Below are positions 25,333 to 38,237 of a stretch of DNA of 64,000 bases, in pieces. The notes under the pieces are model-generated. The model saw only the letters and a program-made list of their open reading frames with translations. It had not been told where the DNA came from and ran no database searches. Source of the DNA: Leuctra nigra (Eukaryota > Arthropoda > Insecta > Plecoptera > Leuctridae); NCBI GenBank assembly GCA_934045905.1, contig OW203768.1:31773060-31837059 (forward strand), given 5' to 3'. The translations under genes and the position numbers were made by a program. The stretch's first letter is position 1. Every line of letters begins with the position of its first letter.

Positions 25333-26282
25333 TCATTCCTTTTTTCAGTTTATTCTTACAATTTGTAGCATATATTGTGGAACCAAAGACTATAATTCCT
25401 TTAAAAAAATACGCCTTTTTGATTTGGTTGCTAAGAAAAGTTGTGCTTGTTACTATGTATATGCCATAAATGATATGCTATAAAGTATAGCGCAAGTTTC
25501 GTTCCAATCGGTCCAGCCGTTCTCGAGTTATGGCATCACTTCCGGTTTTCAAAATGGCGGCTGACTTCACTGCCACCTAAAATTTGTGTCTTTAAATGCT
25601 ATGTAACATTATAAGCCTTCTGAATATGTAGTTATTGTTATAAGAGATGATTTCATTCAAATTTGGCATTTTTATGACGTCATTTCCGGTTTCGGTAAAA
25701 GTACATTTCTATTTTGACTATTGATATTTCATTGAGAAGACCATCCGAATCGTTTGGCGCTAGTTTCGTCCAAATTGGTCCATCAGTTTTTAAGATATGA
25801 CGTCACTTCCGGTTTCAAAATGGTGGCACAAAAAATTCGTAAGGACAAGGTATCATCAGACGCCAAAAGTGCATATATTGTAAAAATTTCAGATCGATCG
25901 GCTCAGCCGTTTAGGCTGTGGCGCTGTCAACAGTGTTTCCTGATATCATCAGAATCATCATCTTCAGAATCAGAAAGTGGTGTAATTTTACATATTTCAC
26001 GGCCCTCTAGCACGAAAATGACATACCCTATTGTTCCCAAATTCGGTATATGGGGTGGGGTGGGCCATAGCTCGAAATTAAGATATTTTGCAACAATGTG
26101 AGATTTTCCAATTTTAAGATCCAGTAGGCCGAAAATGCCATGTTGTTGCTTACAGTAAAAGTGGTTGGTCTGCTCCTCAGTTTATTAGGCATTTACGGTA
26201 TGTTGAGTGAGTGTGAGTGTACGGTACGACTTGGCTGGGTGGAGCGACCGCTCCACTAGATATTTATTTTAATAGTTTTGAA
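25333..26282. repeat. Dispersed repeat with CRE-ETS-YY1-like modules
   Basis: Directly adjoining the foldback element is a repeat beginning CAGTTTATTCTTACAATTTG that is homologous to the left flank of the second foldback copy (37900-38235, inverse orientation). It holds two modules in which (TGACG)TCACTTCCGG is followed by a CAAAATGG(C/T)GGC core (25527-25562 and 25796-25830), each preceded by a sentence-like block resembling CAATCGGTCCAGCCGTT. It is probably part of a larger non-autonomous element. Short open frames here are not genes. Confidence 0.6.
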
Positions 26283-26530
26283 ACTAGGTTAGTGGCGCCG
26301 GATGAATGATTATGATGATGATTGGGTTGGGTAGATACTGATCATGAAGAGATGGTGAGATTGGAAGGTGGGGAGTAGGCGGTCGTGCCCTGCATAGGGA
26401 ACCTTCCCTCCATTGATTTGGGAAAATGTCACAACTATTTCACTGAAGAAAGTCGTCCACGGAGCTCGAATCCGGACCTCCGAGGTACAAATACAGAGCA
26501 GCGTTATCCTGAAACCAGCTGGACACAGAA
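26283..26530 (-). repeat. SINE-like repeat with tRNA-like head (copy A)
   Basis: Read on the minus strand, a tRNA-like head (about 26530-26458) contains GGTCCGGATTCGAGCTCC, a B-box-like core. The body follows, with AAGGTTCCCTA, CACGACCGCCTACTCC and CACCTTCC, and the tail ends ATCATAATCATTCATCCGGC. Body and tail recur at 59240-59440 (same strand) and 19580-19675 (opposite strand), which makes this a dispersed family. An RNA polymerase III origin is inferred from the B box. Confidence 0.58.
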
Positions 26531-27744
26531 TAATTTGAGCTTGATTTTCCTCAAAAACGTGAAATGAATATTTTGAATCAATTGATAAATGCGCCACTTA
26601 AAAATAATTAACGGGATGAAGTTATTTCCCACTTTGAAATAATAACAAAACTAAATCTACGACTCTCAGTTTTTTACTGTTTCGTGAGGAAAAAAGTGTA
26701 TATAGCACAAAAGTTCCTCATGAATAAATATTACACTGATTACTCTTTGTAAATATTCCCTTGGATTTCAATACAAACAAAACGTTACAGAAAACACTCC
26801 AATTTTACATTTACGTATTAAAAATATCATGTCAAAGAACATAAACAAAATATTGAAATTGGATTTTCGATTCAAGTGAAATTTAATTTAAAACATTTCT
26901 CCACATTCACGTTTAAAACGGGGTGTCTTGGTAAGAAACCTTCGAGGTTCCTGAACTCGACAAAGTCGTGGGACAACAGGTTGAAAAATGCGTTATAAAC
27001 TATTTCGCAAAGAACATTCACAAATATTTACCCAAACTTGGGCGTTCCGTTTATCAACTTATAATCCAAACAATTCTTTTGTTTCACGTGTCCCTCCCCC
27101 CTACGTCCCTTGCCGTCAAAAACACGCCTTTCGGTTTGGAAAACGAACAAATATTTGGCCAATAGTAAACGCGCCGCCTTGAATTGATTAAGTTAAAATC
27201 CCCTATCTTACTTAAAAGATAAAACTTATAACTTAATTTAATTTTCCCTACGGAGGCTTCTGCACAGCTCCAAGGAAGATATAATCGAATTATGGAATTC
27301 AACGCATCTTCGATTTTACTTTTCGCGACTGAATTCTGCCAGATGTCGGAGAAAAATATCTCATTGGCGCCAACTTATTATTATTATTACATTTCAAAAA
27401 ATCTTTACAATTTATATCAATACTAAAATTAGACTGCGTTCGTTTTGAAAGAGGATTCTTGAGTTCATTTTTACTGCCATTAAATCTCATATCCGTTCAA
27501 TACGTTTGAAGATTGGATGACAATGTCATCAAGATTGATTTCTTGCCCTAACGTGTCTTCGTAACTAAACTAAATTAATTTGAAAACTCTTATAAAATAG
27601 TATTTCTTTCAGCATGCACATTTAAATATTTCAGTGTATAAGGTGTACAATGCGAAAGCCGGAAAAATGCGAGGTTTTTCAATTCATGGAATGTCATTGG
27701 TTTTATTCATTTTAATGGCAAGAGTGTTGAAAAACAGGCCCTAA

Positions 27745-28015
27745 TTTTTTTATTGCACCCAATTATACACACAATACAATACAATAAACAACAAACTATC
27801 ACACATAGCAAAATGCTAGTCTGTGGGAGACAAAATAATAGAAATAAACAAAGAGCACACAGAAGCAATAAAAATAACATATAAAGTGCGTGAACAATAG
27901 AGGAACATCAGATTTATCAGACAGTAATTTTGTCACATGAAAAAAATAGTGCATCAATAGAAACTGAAAGAAACTAAGAAGAAATATACATTGAAACAAT
28001 CTATAATCAAACATT
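27745..28015 (-). mobile_element. Possible 3' UTR of a non-LTR retrotransposon
   Basis: On the minus strand a T/G-rich stretch carries CCCACAGACTAGCATTTTGC and then TATTGTATTGTGTG, ending GTGCAATAAAAAAATT. This imitates the 3' UTR and AATAAA-to-tail layout of the reverse-transcriptase element at 6850-7265. No reverse-transcriptase motif remains, so the call rests on architecture only. Confidence 0.38.
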
Positions 28016-28310
28016 AGTCAGCATTAGAATCAACGGTATTAGGTAACTGGATACAATACCTAAACGTTCAACCAAAATCATTCCTTGTAAATAGCCAAAT
28101 CTTAATTTATTTTTTTACACATGTATGTATCCAATTTTCGTAAATTTATTATGATTATTTATATTTCCCTAACTTCCATCCGCTTTTAAAATCACTTCTT
28201 ACGGGCGCTATGTCACAGAATCATGATTATTGCAAATGCCAAACGAATATAAATCTGTTCTGTAGTTGACTGGTTGGAGCACGAAGTTTGACATCCCACT
28301 TGTTGCGATA

Positions 28311-28400
28311 TGTCACGTGATACCGATGACGTCACTCTTATCAGAGCAGTGACGTCAGATGGAAGCGCGAGCTGTCACGTGATCCTTCAAGAGTGACAGC
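28311..28400. promoter_or_regulatory. Cluster of E-box and CRE palindromes
   Basis: GTCACGTGA at about 28312 and 28373 and TGACGTCA at 28327-28334 and 28350-28357 alternate within 70 bp. A stem (GAGCTGTCAC paired with GTGACAGCTC) encloses the second E-box. Such sites are bound by bHLH and bZIP (CREB/ATF) factors in animals. No adjacent gene is known here, so regulatory function is inference. Confidence 0.3.
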
Positions 28401-29919
28401 TCGTGAGTCAACATCGAACCCGGGTCTGACAGATTCAACGTTTTAACTTCGCCATTGCTTCACTGAAAGTAACTCAGACAGATTGCTGTTTTGTGTCCAA
28501 ATCCATTTCTATTACGTATTTTAAATTATCATTTTATTAGTACCTTAATTATTCTGGGCATCAATATGGGAGTGGTATTTTATAAATTTTTGCAGTGCGT
28601 GGCAAAATATTTGAAGCTGAAAGAACTAGCTTCAGAAATCCGAAAGTCTACAAAAGAACCTTTGATTCAGATACAATTTAGTCAAAATACCTATATATCT
28701 ACTATTTTCGATTACAGCACTATATCATTCACTTTGTGCTCTTTTTACAAATATGTTTGCTAGAGTAAACGATGTAATCTATATGATATCCTTTTCATAT
28801 TAACAGAAATTCTACAATTTACATGAAATTGATTTAATACTATTCAAAAATAGTTCAAAGGTCTACATTTAGATGGCGCACCTCGATCTCATTTCCTCCA
28901 AGAAATAGATTTGTATCTTTCTTCCTCTGCACCTTTCATTTCTATTTATTTCCCTTCATTTTCAAGCACATCTCATCCTGAAATATTGAAAGTACGAGTA
29001 AACTTATCCCATCAATCAACTGTCTTTCAACTGACAGAATTGTCTGACAGATGAAACAAAAGCTGAACATCAAACGAATCTTTAAATTCCGTCGTTTCTA
29101 TTTTATTTAGCATTTCGCTTGAGGAGTTTCGCCCGGCTGTCAGCTGGGTTCCCAGATCGGTGTATCGAAGACAAGCGTGATGTGGATGGAGAGAAAGGGA
29201 GGCTGGAGCTGGATTAGACCGGACTCGGCCCGGATAGTTTTTTCTGGGTGTTGTTTTTGCGTGCGAACCGTGCCAGATGAGATTCCAACAGACGCCATTT
29301 TCTGCTCCGCTGTTTTTGTTTTATAGAGATATATTTTGGGGGTATTTTTGTTCTCCCGGTAAATTTGGAAGCGAAGAGCTGTGAAAATATAAGGATTCGT
29401 GTGAAAACATTTGATTTTATAAAAGTTTTTGATTTTTTGATATTTAGTCTGTTATGAGAACCTTCACACTTATTTCGCTACACTGAAGATCAGAATTCGT
29501 TGATTAATGTGTTTATTAGAAATTCGAATGTTCACTTTTGATGAAAAATAACAAATAAAATTTTACTGAATCGATTTGAAGTCTTACTATTATTCCAGAA
29601 TGAAAGAAGTTCGTACCAAATTTCCTTGTAATTTATCTTCAAAAGAGGAACCAAATATTGTTGAATACATGTTAAAACGTAAACAATTAAATAGATCATA
29701 TCTGTATATCAGAGGTAGAAGGGCGGATGTCCGATTTTTGGTTTGCACACATTTGGCATAACGTAATCAAACTCTATCAATAATTGCCATTTTGACTATT
29801 GCCAACAAACACTTTGGTAGATAATATTGAAGTAGGTACTCTCACACATTTACATATATCATTAGATTGATCAATTATTGGTTTATGAGCGCACCTCAAG
29901 AATCATTGAAATGGACTTT

Positions 29920-29948
29920 CACCCTTCTACCACTGAGGTAGAAGGGTG
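29920..29948. repeat. 12-bp perfect hairpin
   Basis: CACCCTTCTACC and its exact reverse complement GGTAGAAGGGTG are separated by five bases. It is preceded by a block (TCAAGAATCATTGAAATGG) that recurs, inverted, near 50580 and 57528. Confidence 0.8.
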
Positions 29949-32900
29949 GAAGGAAAATGGTGGAAGGAAAATATATTGATAAAATTTGTCGTTAAAAAAC
30001 AAAATACATAACTTTTTCGAATCTCATCACAGTTATTAAGATGGATATTATTGAAACGGTTTTTAAAAGTCTTTAGTCACAAAATGTTAAGAAACTAACT
30101 TTGCTTTGAAATACGTTGGTAATTTTATGTGAGTATCGGGCTAGATTCACAAAAAGTATTATCTCTTCTCCTACTATATTATCGTTCAATTTAATATCAT
30201 AAACACCGTGTTAAATGAAAGATAATACAAAAGATAAACCTTATTTGCAGATATTACTTTTTCCAAGATAATACAAGCTAATTGTTACTTGCCGTTAGCA
30301 ACCTGGCAACACCAGTACAATATAAATAATTTAAGTTTTAAACATGTGATAAAGAAGCAAAGCGTTTACTTCAATGCAGCGTTAAGTGAAGCCTCCAGGG
30401 GCTGAGTGGAAGGGTGGGGGGGGGGGGTGGGGTCTCAGAGTGACAGGTTCGATCCCAGATTCACCCTACAGGAACAGAACATGGAAGAGACAGGAAAAGC
30501 GGCAGAACGAGAAGTGCATTTAACACGCCTGGAGTCAGCAAGGAAAAGAGCTTTATTCCTAAAACGCATTCAGCCCTGAACCTGTCTGGAACGGTTTGTC
30601 TCCCCCCCCCCCCCCCCCACTCCCCATTGGAGCGGAAAACATCGCGAGGCAAAAACACTCCGCCAAGGAAAAACAAAACGGGAATTATGCGGGCATGAGG
30701 ACTTGGAAGAAGCTGCGTCTTGCGAGGTTTGTTTTGATCTTGAAGAGAGAAAGCGAGCTTCAAGCGTGGGCTAATATTGTTACCAACATTCTGTGCGTCG
30801 AAGACTTTTCGTTCGCTCTGCCAATTTTGTTATGTGTTTCAATATTGCGAAATACAGAAAATCATCCGTCAGATAAGAAAAGGAAAATGTAAACGTCATG
30901 CCGAGTTTCAAGGGGCAATTTCAATATTGTTTTCAGCAAAACATATGTACTGGAAAGCTCGATAACTTCAATACGTTTTGTTGACCAGTCTGGACCAATC
31001 AGCGGTGCGTTAGGTCAAGCAGAGACAAGAGTTGAATTGAAACTCTCGCATCGCTCGTCACCAGGAATTCATATTGCTCTGCTTCGAGCAGAAACTTAAG
31101 CGGTGCTCAAGAAGAGTTGTTAACTACAGACTTTTCAGTAGAGACCAGGGAAATATCCAAGTTTCGAGTCAAACTCTTGTCCTTCACACGGAAATCCTTA
31201 TAGCGTAGAATCAGTTTGCATTCAAAACTCATCCAGTGAGAATATGTGCGTAGTTCTTTGTGATTGAGCCTAGAATGTGTCACTAATGTTGTTCTCTATT
31301 ACAGTGTTCAATTAGAGAATTAAATTTAAATGTTATACATAATATGATAAATAAAATCCACCCAGCCTAGAGACAAGCATCCATTTAATACACAATATTT
31401 ATTATTTGTTGCTCATGGCAGGTACAAAACTATCAGTAATTTAGCAAATGTGGAATTTAACAAGTCCTACATGGCTGACAAAATAATTGCGTCATCCAAA
31501 CGAAAACGAAAGTGATCTCTTATTCCCTGCTCGACTTTGCATCTAAACTTCTCAAAAGTCTAGCCTCGTTTATTTAATATGTTCAATCCTCAAATAATCA
31601 ACCCTCAGCAATAAAACAAAGTCAACCGCGCTGAAAGTTTCAAACAATACAAAACCCGATGCATCAAGTTGCCTGCTATCATCCAGCGTTGTCTTCGCCA
31701 TAAGTTTTCCACTCGTTTTCTTCCTCTTCTTAAGGCAGCTCTGGAAGATGATATGGATAAGAGCTGTGTATTCTCTGTTTGTTTTATCATCACATAATAA
31801 TACAATGCATCATCGTTCATCATAGCAATGGAAAAACTTTGACGGCTTGTCATAGAGTATAAACGACCGCAAGAGGAATCCATTATACGGCGGGGCAAAA
31901 GTGTCGTTTTACAGTTGTTTAGATTCTAGCAATCTGCAGCTAGCGATGCGAGTGATACACTTGAACTTTATAATATCATTGCTTGTCAGAGATGTAAATT
32001 TGTACTAGAACATATGCCAATTAATTTGTGTTATATTGATCTGTAATATGCAAATAACTGCAAATAGATGGGGATGTTATCTTCATTTAGTAACTAAATG
32101 GGATGGCAAGGCTGTGAAGGCTGTGAAACCACCCTACCCCAAATAGAAGTGAATAGATTTCATGATTATTAAATTTAATCTTTGTTGTGGTAATACGCAC
32201 TTTTTCAAAATCGTTGCGTGATATAAGAGTCTTCTCTTCTACTCTTCACCACTAGTTGAAATGTTCAAGAGAAGCTTTGACAACCAAAACTTATATCACA
32301 ACCAATCCAATCTCACCAATCCAATCCAACAAATAACCAATCACAACATTCCAAAAGAATCCGTTTTTGGATTAAGATTTAATACATGGTTTTATTATTT
32401 ATTTTTTAATGAGTATTTTGTGATGATGGCCATGAAAAGACCCAATGGGCATGGACCGAGGCCATCGTTATACTGGACACACATGAACAAATGTGGCTTT
32501 ACGGAGTTATCTTAACAAAAACCTCAATGCTCTCAGACAATCATTCAGCTTAATTACAGTTCTGTAGGCAAAGCAAAGTATGTTCCCCCACGGCAATTCC
32601 GAAGGCACACGCATGATAACATGAGCATTATTTTGTTCATTACGCAGCTACAAACTCTGTACAAATGCCTGCTCCGAGTCATATGAAAGCTAGAGAGTTA
32701 TCTTCCAAGAAGCTCGCATGAAACTGTGAGATATGAGTCTAGCCTGCTAGGAGATATGACATGGTAAAGGCACATCAAAGTGCTGGCATTTCTCAACGGG
32801 TTACTGCCATGACAGGTGGTACCAACATAATACAAGGTTACTTGAGAAACAATCCTGCCAACCTTACACTGAGTTGATGTAGGTTCTTGATGAGGCAATT

Positions 32901-33824
32901 CATATTCTATGATTGGATTACAAATGAACTTTGTAACAACGATTAAACGATAGTTAACCTGATTATCATAGGATGATACCATCAAATTGTTTTAAGCCAA
33001 TTCGTTTCTGTCGAACACCGTTTTTAGTTTGGCCAAGTGTACATTCTGTCAAGAAGAGAGAACATTTTTATCTCTCTCATTGTGTTCAAACGCTTAAAGC
33101 ACCTTAAACAAATTCAATTCCATGCAATAGAAAACTTTCATGTAGAGTGCACTTGAAATCGTGGATACGGCACATAAAAGTGTCGTATTATTTGTATTCG
33201 GTGTGGAATTGTAAGAATCTCTACTTTACAGACAGTGACGCGTCCTATGCCTCAACAAATCCTGCTCGATCCCTCGTACTGCTGATCCAATACATGCCTA
33301 AACCTTTCTCGTCGTTCTGATTCCAATACTGCAGTCATCTTCTCCTATTTCCCATCAATTTTATACCCCTAGTATGTGACAACCAAGATATTTGTAAACA
33401 GTAGGTAATCCAAAATATATAAATATGGACAATTGATCTTTTACTTATATTAAATTCTACTCAACCTTATGTAAATTGTAAGGGTAAGTAGCTAGTAAAT
33501 AGCACAAAATCTCTCGTCTTCGCCATCATATTCATTTATCCATAAACATTTTCTGTTGTAATTTTTCTACCAACTAACGACAAAACTGAACGAAACTATT
33601 ATACATTTCCGCCATATATTTCGTATGAATGCTGAATGTGCTTCATGAAAATTAAGCTTCCATATTTGAGCCACATAAAGCTCCCGAAAGCTCCGCAAAC
33701 GAACTTTATTGATTTCGAAAAGGAAAATAACTTTTGCCGTTAGAAACACAGACACACAATGGAGAGGGTTTAGATTGATATTTTGGCTCCTTCCAATAAA
33801 TAAATAATTAGCAGCTTTCTTCGG

Positions 33825-33894
33825 CCAGACAATAAAGCTCCTCCCTCCTCCCGTGCTGGGTTTACAGCCAGGAGGGGGTCGTTATTCTGTCTGG
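33825..33894 (+). other. Long imperfect stem-loop, pre-miRNA-sized
   Basis: About 70 nt can fold into one hairpin. The outer stem is CCAGACA with TGTCTGG; then ATAA with TTAT; then CCCTCCT with AGGAGGG; then GCTG with CAGC around a six-base loop, with small internal loops between. The size and shape are like a microRNA precursor or another structured RNA. There is no evidence of transcription or conservation. Confidence 0.3.
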
Positions 33895-36800
33895 AGGGGT
33901 CTTGTAAATCAGGAGTTAGCTCCAGGAAACTTATCGAGTACGAGTCTGGGAGTTCCAGGAATCAATCGGTCATGATGTCTCGTTTACTTCGTTCTTACAG
34001 AGTACAAGAGAAGTTCGTGCAGGAAAACATTCCGTTGTCATTGAGAAAGAGTTCTGCTGAGGTGTGTTTATAGATTCTCAACATACTCATTTCTACGGTC
34101 TCTTCCCCAAACATTGATCAAATGAAAATAACTACGTCGTCAAGTTGTGGAAGAATTATGTCGATGTGTGTTTTTAGATAATTTCGTCGTCATGTTGCGC
34201 AGAATTCTGTCGAGGTGCGTTCACAAAACTTTGCGATAAATATGTGGTCTTTTACAGGGAAAGAACGAACGATCAGGTTGGAATGCTACCGTAAACTGGG
34301 CTCGTACAGGGTAAGAACGAACTGGTTGGAATGAACGTCAGCTGCCTGAAACCTCCTGTGACTGCAATACTGAATGAAGTCAACTACTAATTCGCGCTCC
34401 AGGGAGGGGTGGAAGGGGGGGGGGGGGTGAGCCCCTGGGTCAGTGGGGAGCAGATAAATGTGTAAAATAGTACTTCACCTTTGACATGGACAGAGCTCCG
34501 TGTAAAATGGAGTTTCATGAGAAGAAATAAGTTCGGTGTTACCAACGCATCAGATATACTTCCGCGTTGGCAGTCATTTGCGTAATGTTCTTTTATAAAT
34601 GAAACGGGTGAGGTTTTTTGAGGTGATGTGACGTTGAGTGGTACAAACTGCAGGTGAAAGACCATTCAGTTCTCTGCTTTTACCACTTTGCCTCTCATTT
34701 ACAAAATATCTTCTTCTACCAACAATTATGAATAAGTAAAATTAGACATGAACACTTGGCACAACTAAAATTGATCCTTCAAGAAATCTAATTGACTGAA
34801 AACGCACCATCAGAAGTCAGTTCGAGCAATCTCCTTTCCTCACTCTAGTGTACCTCAAATTTCAATGATAATAACAATCTTTGATTGGTATGGAACATGA
34901 CCAGCAATCATTCAAATTTGTACACCGATCAATTTTTGTTGTGCCGAGTGTACCTATACGCAAGCTAGAAATGTTTTTTTTTCTGATGACCTCAAATGGG
35001 GTGATATTAAATGCAACTTCGAATTGAAAATATTTGAAATATTTGTCCAATAATTTAAATTAAATATTAACATATGGTTTAATGTACCTAATTCTGTAAA
35101 GCTTATCAGATAGATATCTTCCAGATAACCTCAGTCTTGGCAGACTAATTGGCATTATTTGAAAATATAACATAGGTTTCTGAACTATATGCCTTCCAAA
35201 CCTGTAGTGTGGATGTTGTAGCCAGTACATCCTACATACATCCTGCATATGTATTTAAATAATCTTGATCAAGTTTTTGAATGAAAGAAACAATTACATA
35301 ATTCCAACAATTACATCAACTATGTATTAACTATTGCACGAATTACTAGCACTGAATTACTTTGTACATGTATTAAGTTTTCCTCAGAGCTTTTATGTGT
35401 TCCAAAAGTACAATTAAAACGGACTTATGAAGATAAATACTCTGTCCTTAAACCTTTATACTTTTATAGTTTTTTACGACGGATTTTGTACATGGTCTGT
35501 CGTAATATACTCGTAGTAATGAAAAAGAACTTGTGAATTACATAGGAAACGCTTCCAAAGCTATGAGAAAACAAGAGTCCTTCGCCCATCAAAGCAATGT
35601 CATAAAGTACACTCAAATAGTAAATACTATAATCAAAGTGATAATTAATTCAAAAGTTTGAAGGAACATTTTCAAACGTTCAATATTTAAACCAAGCTAA
35701 AATCTACATTTCAAATCTCGGATTATCTTGACTGTAAAATAAAGAGCTGCAAAGGATTCTGCAAAGGACTCGCAAAGGGTTTGGTATAAAATAGTATTGA
35801 CATTTCCTGTAAATTGCCCTTGAGGATTCCAACAATTTTCAATTTCCTTTATGAAGAAACTTCTCTTGCTGCCAATATATATACGTTGTGCTTTGAACGT
35901 TAGATTCGATATAAAAAGAGTAGTTTTTTTGAACGAGTTCAGAGTGATGAGAAAAAGCTGCGGAAGAAAAGTAGTAATTTATAGCTGGAGTTTCAGTTCA
36001 GGTCGTTAAAATTAGAGTAGTAGAGTACACAGACTTAATCATTTTCATTGCTAGTTGATTATAAGTAAATATTATATAGAGGTTGTCTCTAATGCAAATG
36101 TAGAGTACTTTTAAAATGATGCAATATTCAAAGCGACAATAAAAATACTTGTTATCTAAGCATCATTAAGTACTGACGTATGTTAATTTCCTAACAAAAC
36201 TATGCAATTTAAAACATGCTGAAAGCTCAGATACAAAAAGTTAATTTTTTTATACGTACACTCGACAATTCATAAAACGGTATTTGAACGAAACGGATTG
36301 GCTTCTGGTCAGGTTAATTGACAATCAATCCTTGTTATTATCAATGAAATCAGAGCTCACCTACTAGAGGTAGATTATGAGTAAGTATAGACTTCATCAG
36401 ATGATGCCATCACATTTTTTTCAGACAATCAATTTCTTTCAAATACCGTTTTATGAATTGTCGAGAGATCCTACATTATGTTTTAATATTTTATTATATT
36501 ACAAGGTTCTTTATTCAATATTAATGCTATGTATTTATTATGCAATAAAACCTTTATTTCCACTTTACGGTATTACATTTTATTCAATGAAATTTGCACC
36601 AAAAGAGAAAAAGTACGATTAATTTATGAAATGTGCATATTATCTGGTGAAGATGTTAGTAGTCAAAACAACTTATTGTGAATATTAAAGTAAGAACGTA
36701 ATAAAGTAATGAAGTTTAATATTCTGATTCAGATTAATTCTACTGACTTTCTTACTTCTTTTAAAAAAATGTTATTGAATATTTTATTAAATATGGTAAA

Positions 36801-36976
36801 ATGTCAATATCTTAAAATTTCGTTTTTGTAGGTATTAATTTCAAACATATTACATATTGGGATAATACCAGGTGGTAAGGAACTAACAGTTATGACAAAC
36901 TAATAATTATACTACTATGAATGTAAATAATTTTCTAATTTTATGATGAAAAATGGAGTGCATTGCTGGAAAAAAG

Positions 36977-37050
36977 GGAAGAAGAAGAAGAAGAAGAAGA
37001 AGAAGAAGAAGAAGAAGAAGAAGAAGAAGAAGAAGAAGAAGAAGAAGAAG

Positions 37051-37080
<30 letters not shown>
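36977..37080. repeat. (GAA)n microsatellite
   Basis: About 34 uninterrupted GAA/AAG units. It gives a long poly-leucine open frame on the minus strand that is not a gene. Long purine tracts of this kind can form triplex DNA. Confidence 0.97.
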
Positions 37081-37083
<3 letters not shown>

Positions 37084-37466
37084 ATGAAGAGGAATATGAT
37101 GAATAAATGTTAAATTAGTTACTGTATACAATGTTTAGTTTTAGTAAATGCGTTGAGTGTGGCGGCCAACGTAATATTGTTGTTGCCTTAAAATCATTTG
37201 CACATTTTTTACCTGCTGTTATAGTGGAAAAAAGGCAATAAAGATATATATAAATTATCACCGAAAGACTAAGATACTTTTATGGATATATTAAATATAT
37301 CATTTCCCGTCAAAACATCAAACGAAACCTGAATTATCAAAGAACATTAAACCCCATTCTCCTTGAAAACAAGAGGCAATACTTTCCTCTTGCATATTCT
37401 TCGCCACTCTCGCTAATTACTCCTCGCTGTTCTTTACAACTTTGTTTCGCCGATTTGTTTCGCGCG

Positions 37467-37666
37467 NNNNNNNNNNNNNNNNNNNNNNNNNNNNNNNNNN
37501 NNNNNNNNNNNNNNNNNNNNNNNNNNNNNNNNNNNNNNNNNNNNNNNNNNNNNNNNNNNNNNNNNNNNNNNNNNNNNNNNNNNNNNNNNNNNNNNNNNNN
37601 NNNNNNNNNNNNNNNNNNNNNNNNNNNNNNNNNNNNNNNNNNNNNNNNNNNNNNNNNNNNNNNNNN
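37467..37666. other. Assembly gap (200 N)
   Basis: Exactly 200 N, presumably a scaffold gap of estimated or default size. Open frames running through it are meaningless. Confidence 0.99.
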
Positions 37667-38235
37667 ACCAATATTGTCTCTTATTTTACAAAATTTCATC
37701 CCAATCAGTTAAGAACGTATGAAGTTATTTACATTTTTAATATCTGTCAGTAATGAAGTATCGAAATGAATGTTTTCCAGTGCCAATTGAAAATTGATTC
37801 TGATTTGCTTTATGAACCAGGTGCTTAGATGCTATTTTAAAGTTTCGATGAAAAGCATACACTTTTAAGTTGATATCATAATCAATTCCATATGGATGTA
37901 TATGTTTTCTGTGCGTTGTGTACGCATTTCCGGTTCGAGAATTTGCACGTACCCGTGCTCGCTTATCAACGCGTTACACTGAGCGTTTTCCTAGTCTTAT
38001 TACCTATACCGGAATTCGGCCGCTATTTCAAAACCGGAAGTGACGTCATGTATCGAAAACGGCTGGATCGATTATAACGAAACTTAAGCTATTCTTCTTG
38101 GATAATCATTTTCATCTTATACCAAACGCAACTTTTCATAGTAACCAAATCGGTTGAGGCGTATTTTTTTAAAGAAATTAGTCCCTGCTCGGACATGTGC
38201 TACAAGCTGTATGAATAAACTAACAAAAGAAGTGA
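37667..38235. repeat. Dispersed repeat flank with CRE-ETS module
   Basis: On the minus strand this carries the same flank as the first foldback copy (TTTATTC-TACA-TTGTAGCA, then a block ending CGATCCAGCCGTT) and one CRE-ETS module (TGACGTCACTTCCGG, 38033-38048). It abuts the second foldback element without a gap, exactly as at 25331 onward. Confidence 0.6.
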
Positions 38236-38237
38236 TA

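Larger units (their letters stand above)
26531..36976. other. Non-coding interval
   Basis: No convincing exon in 10 kb. Contents: a possible non-LTR 3' end at 27745-28015; a cluster of CACGTG and TGACGTCA sites at 28311-28400; a small hairpin at 29920-29948; a G12 tract (30416-30427) and a C17 tract (30602-30618); a longer stem-loop at 33825-33894; degenerate direct repeats at 34020-34340; and a G13 tract at 34415-34427. The rest is AT-rich. Confidence 0.5.

Noticed and set aside
30430..30460. B-box-like GGTTCGATCCC at about 30445, and GGTTCGAGTCG at about 50096.
   Set aside because: No A box or cloverleaf upstream; both follow G homopolymers. Not enough for a tRNA or SINE call.
36907..37131. 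Poly-leucine open frame on the minus strand.
   Set aside because: Translation of the (GAA)n microsatellite.
37337..37753. Several open frames of 84-120 codons around 37.5 kb.
   Set aside because: They read through the 200-N gap and have no real sequence support.
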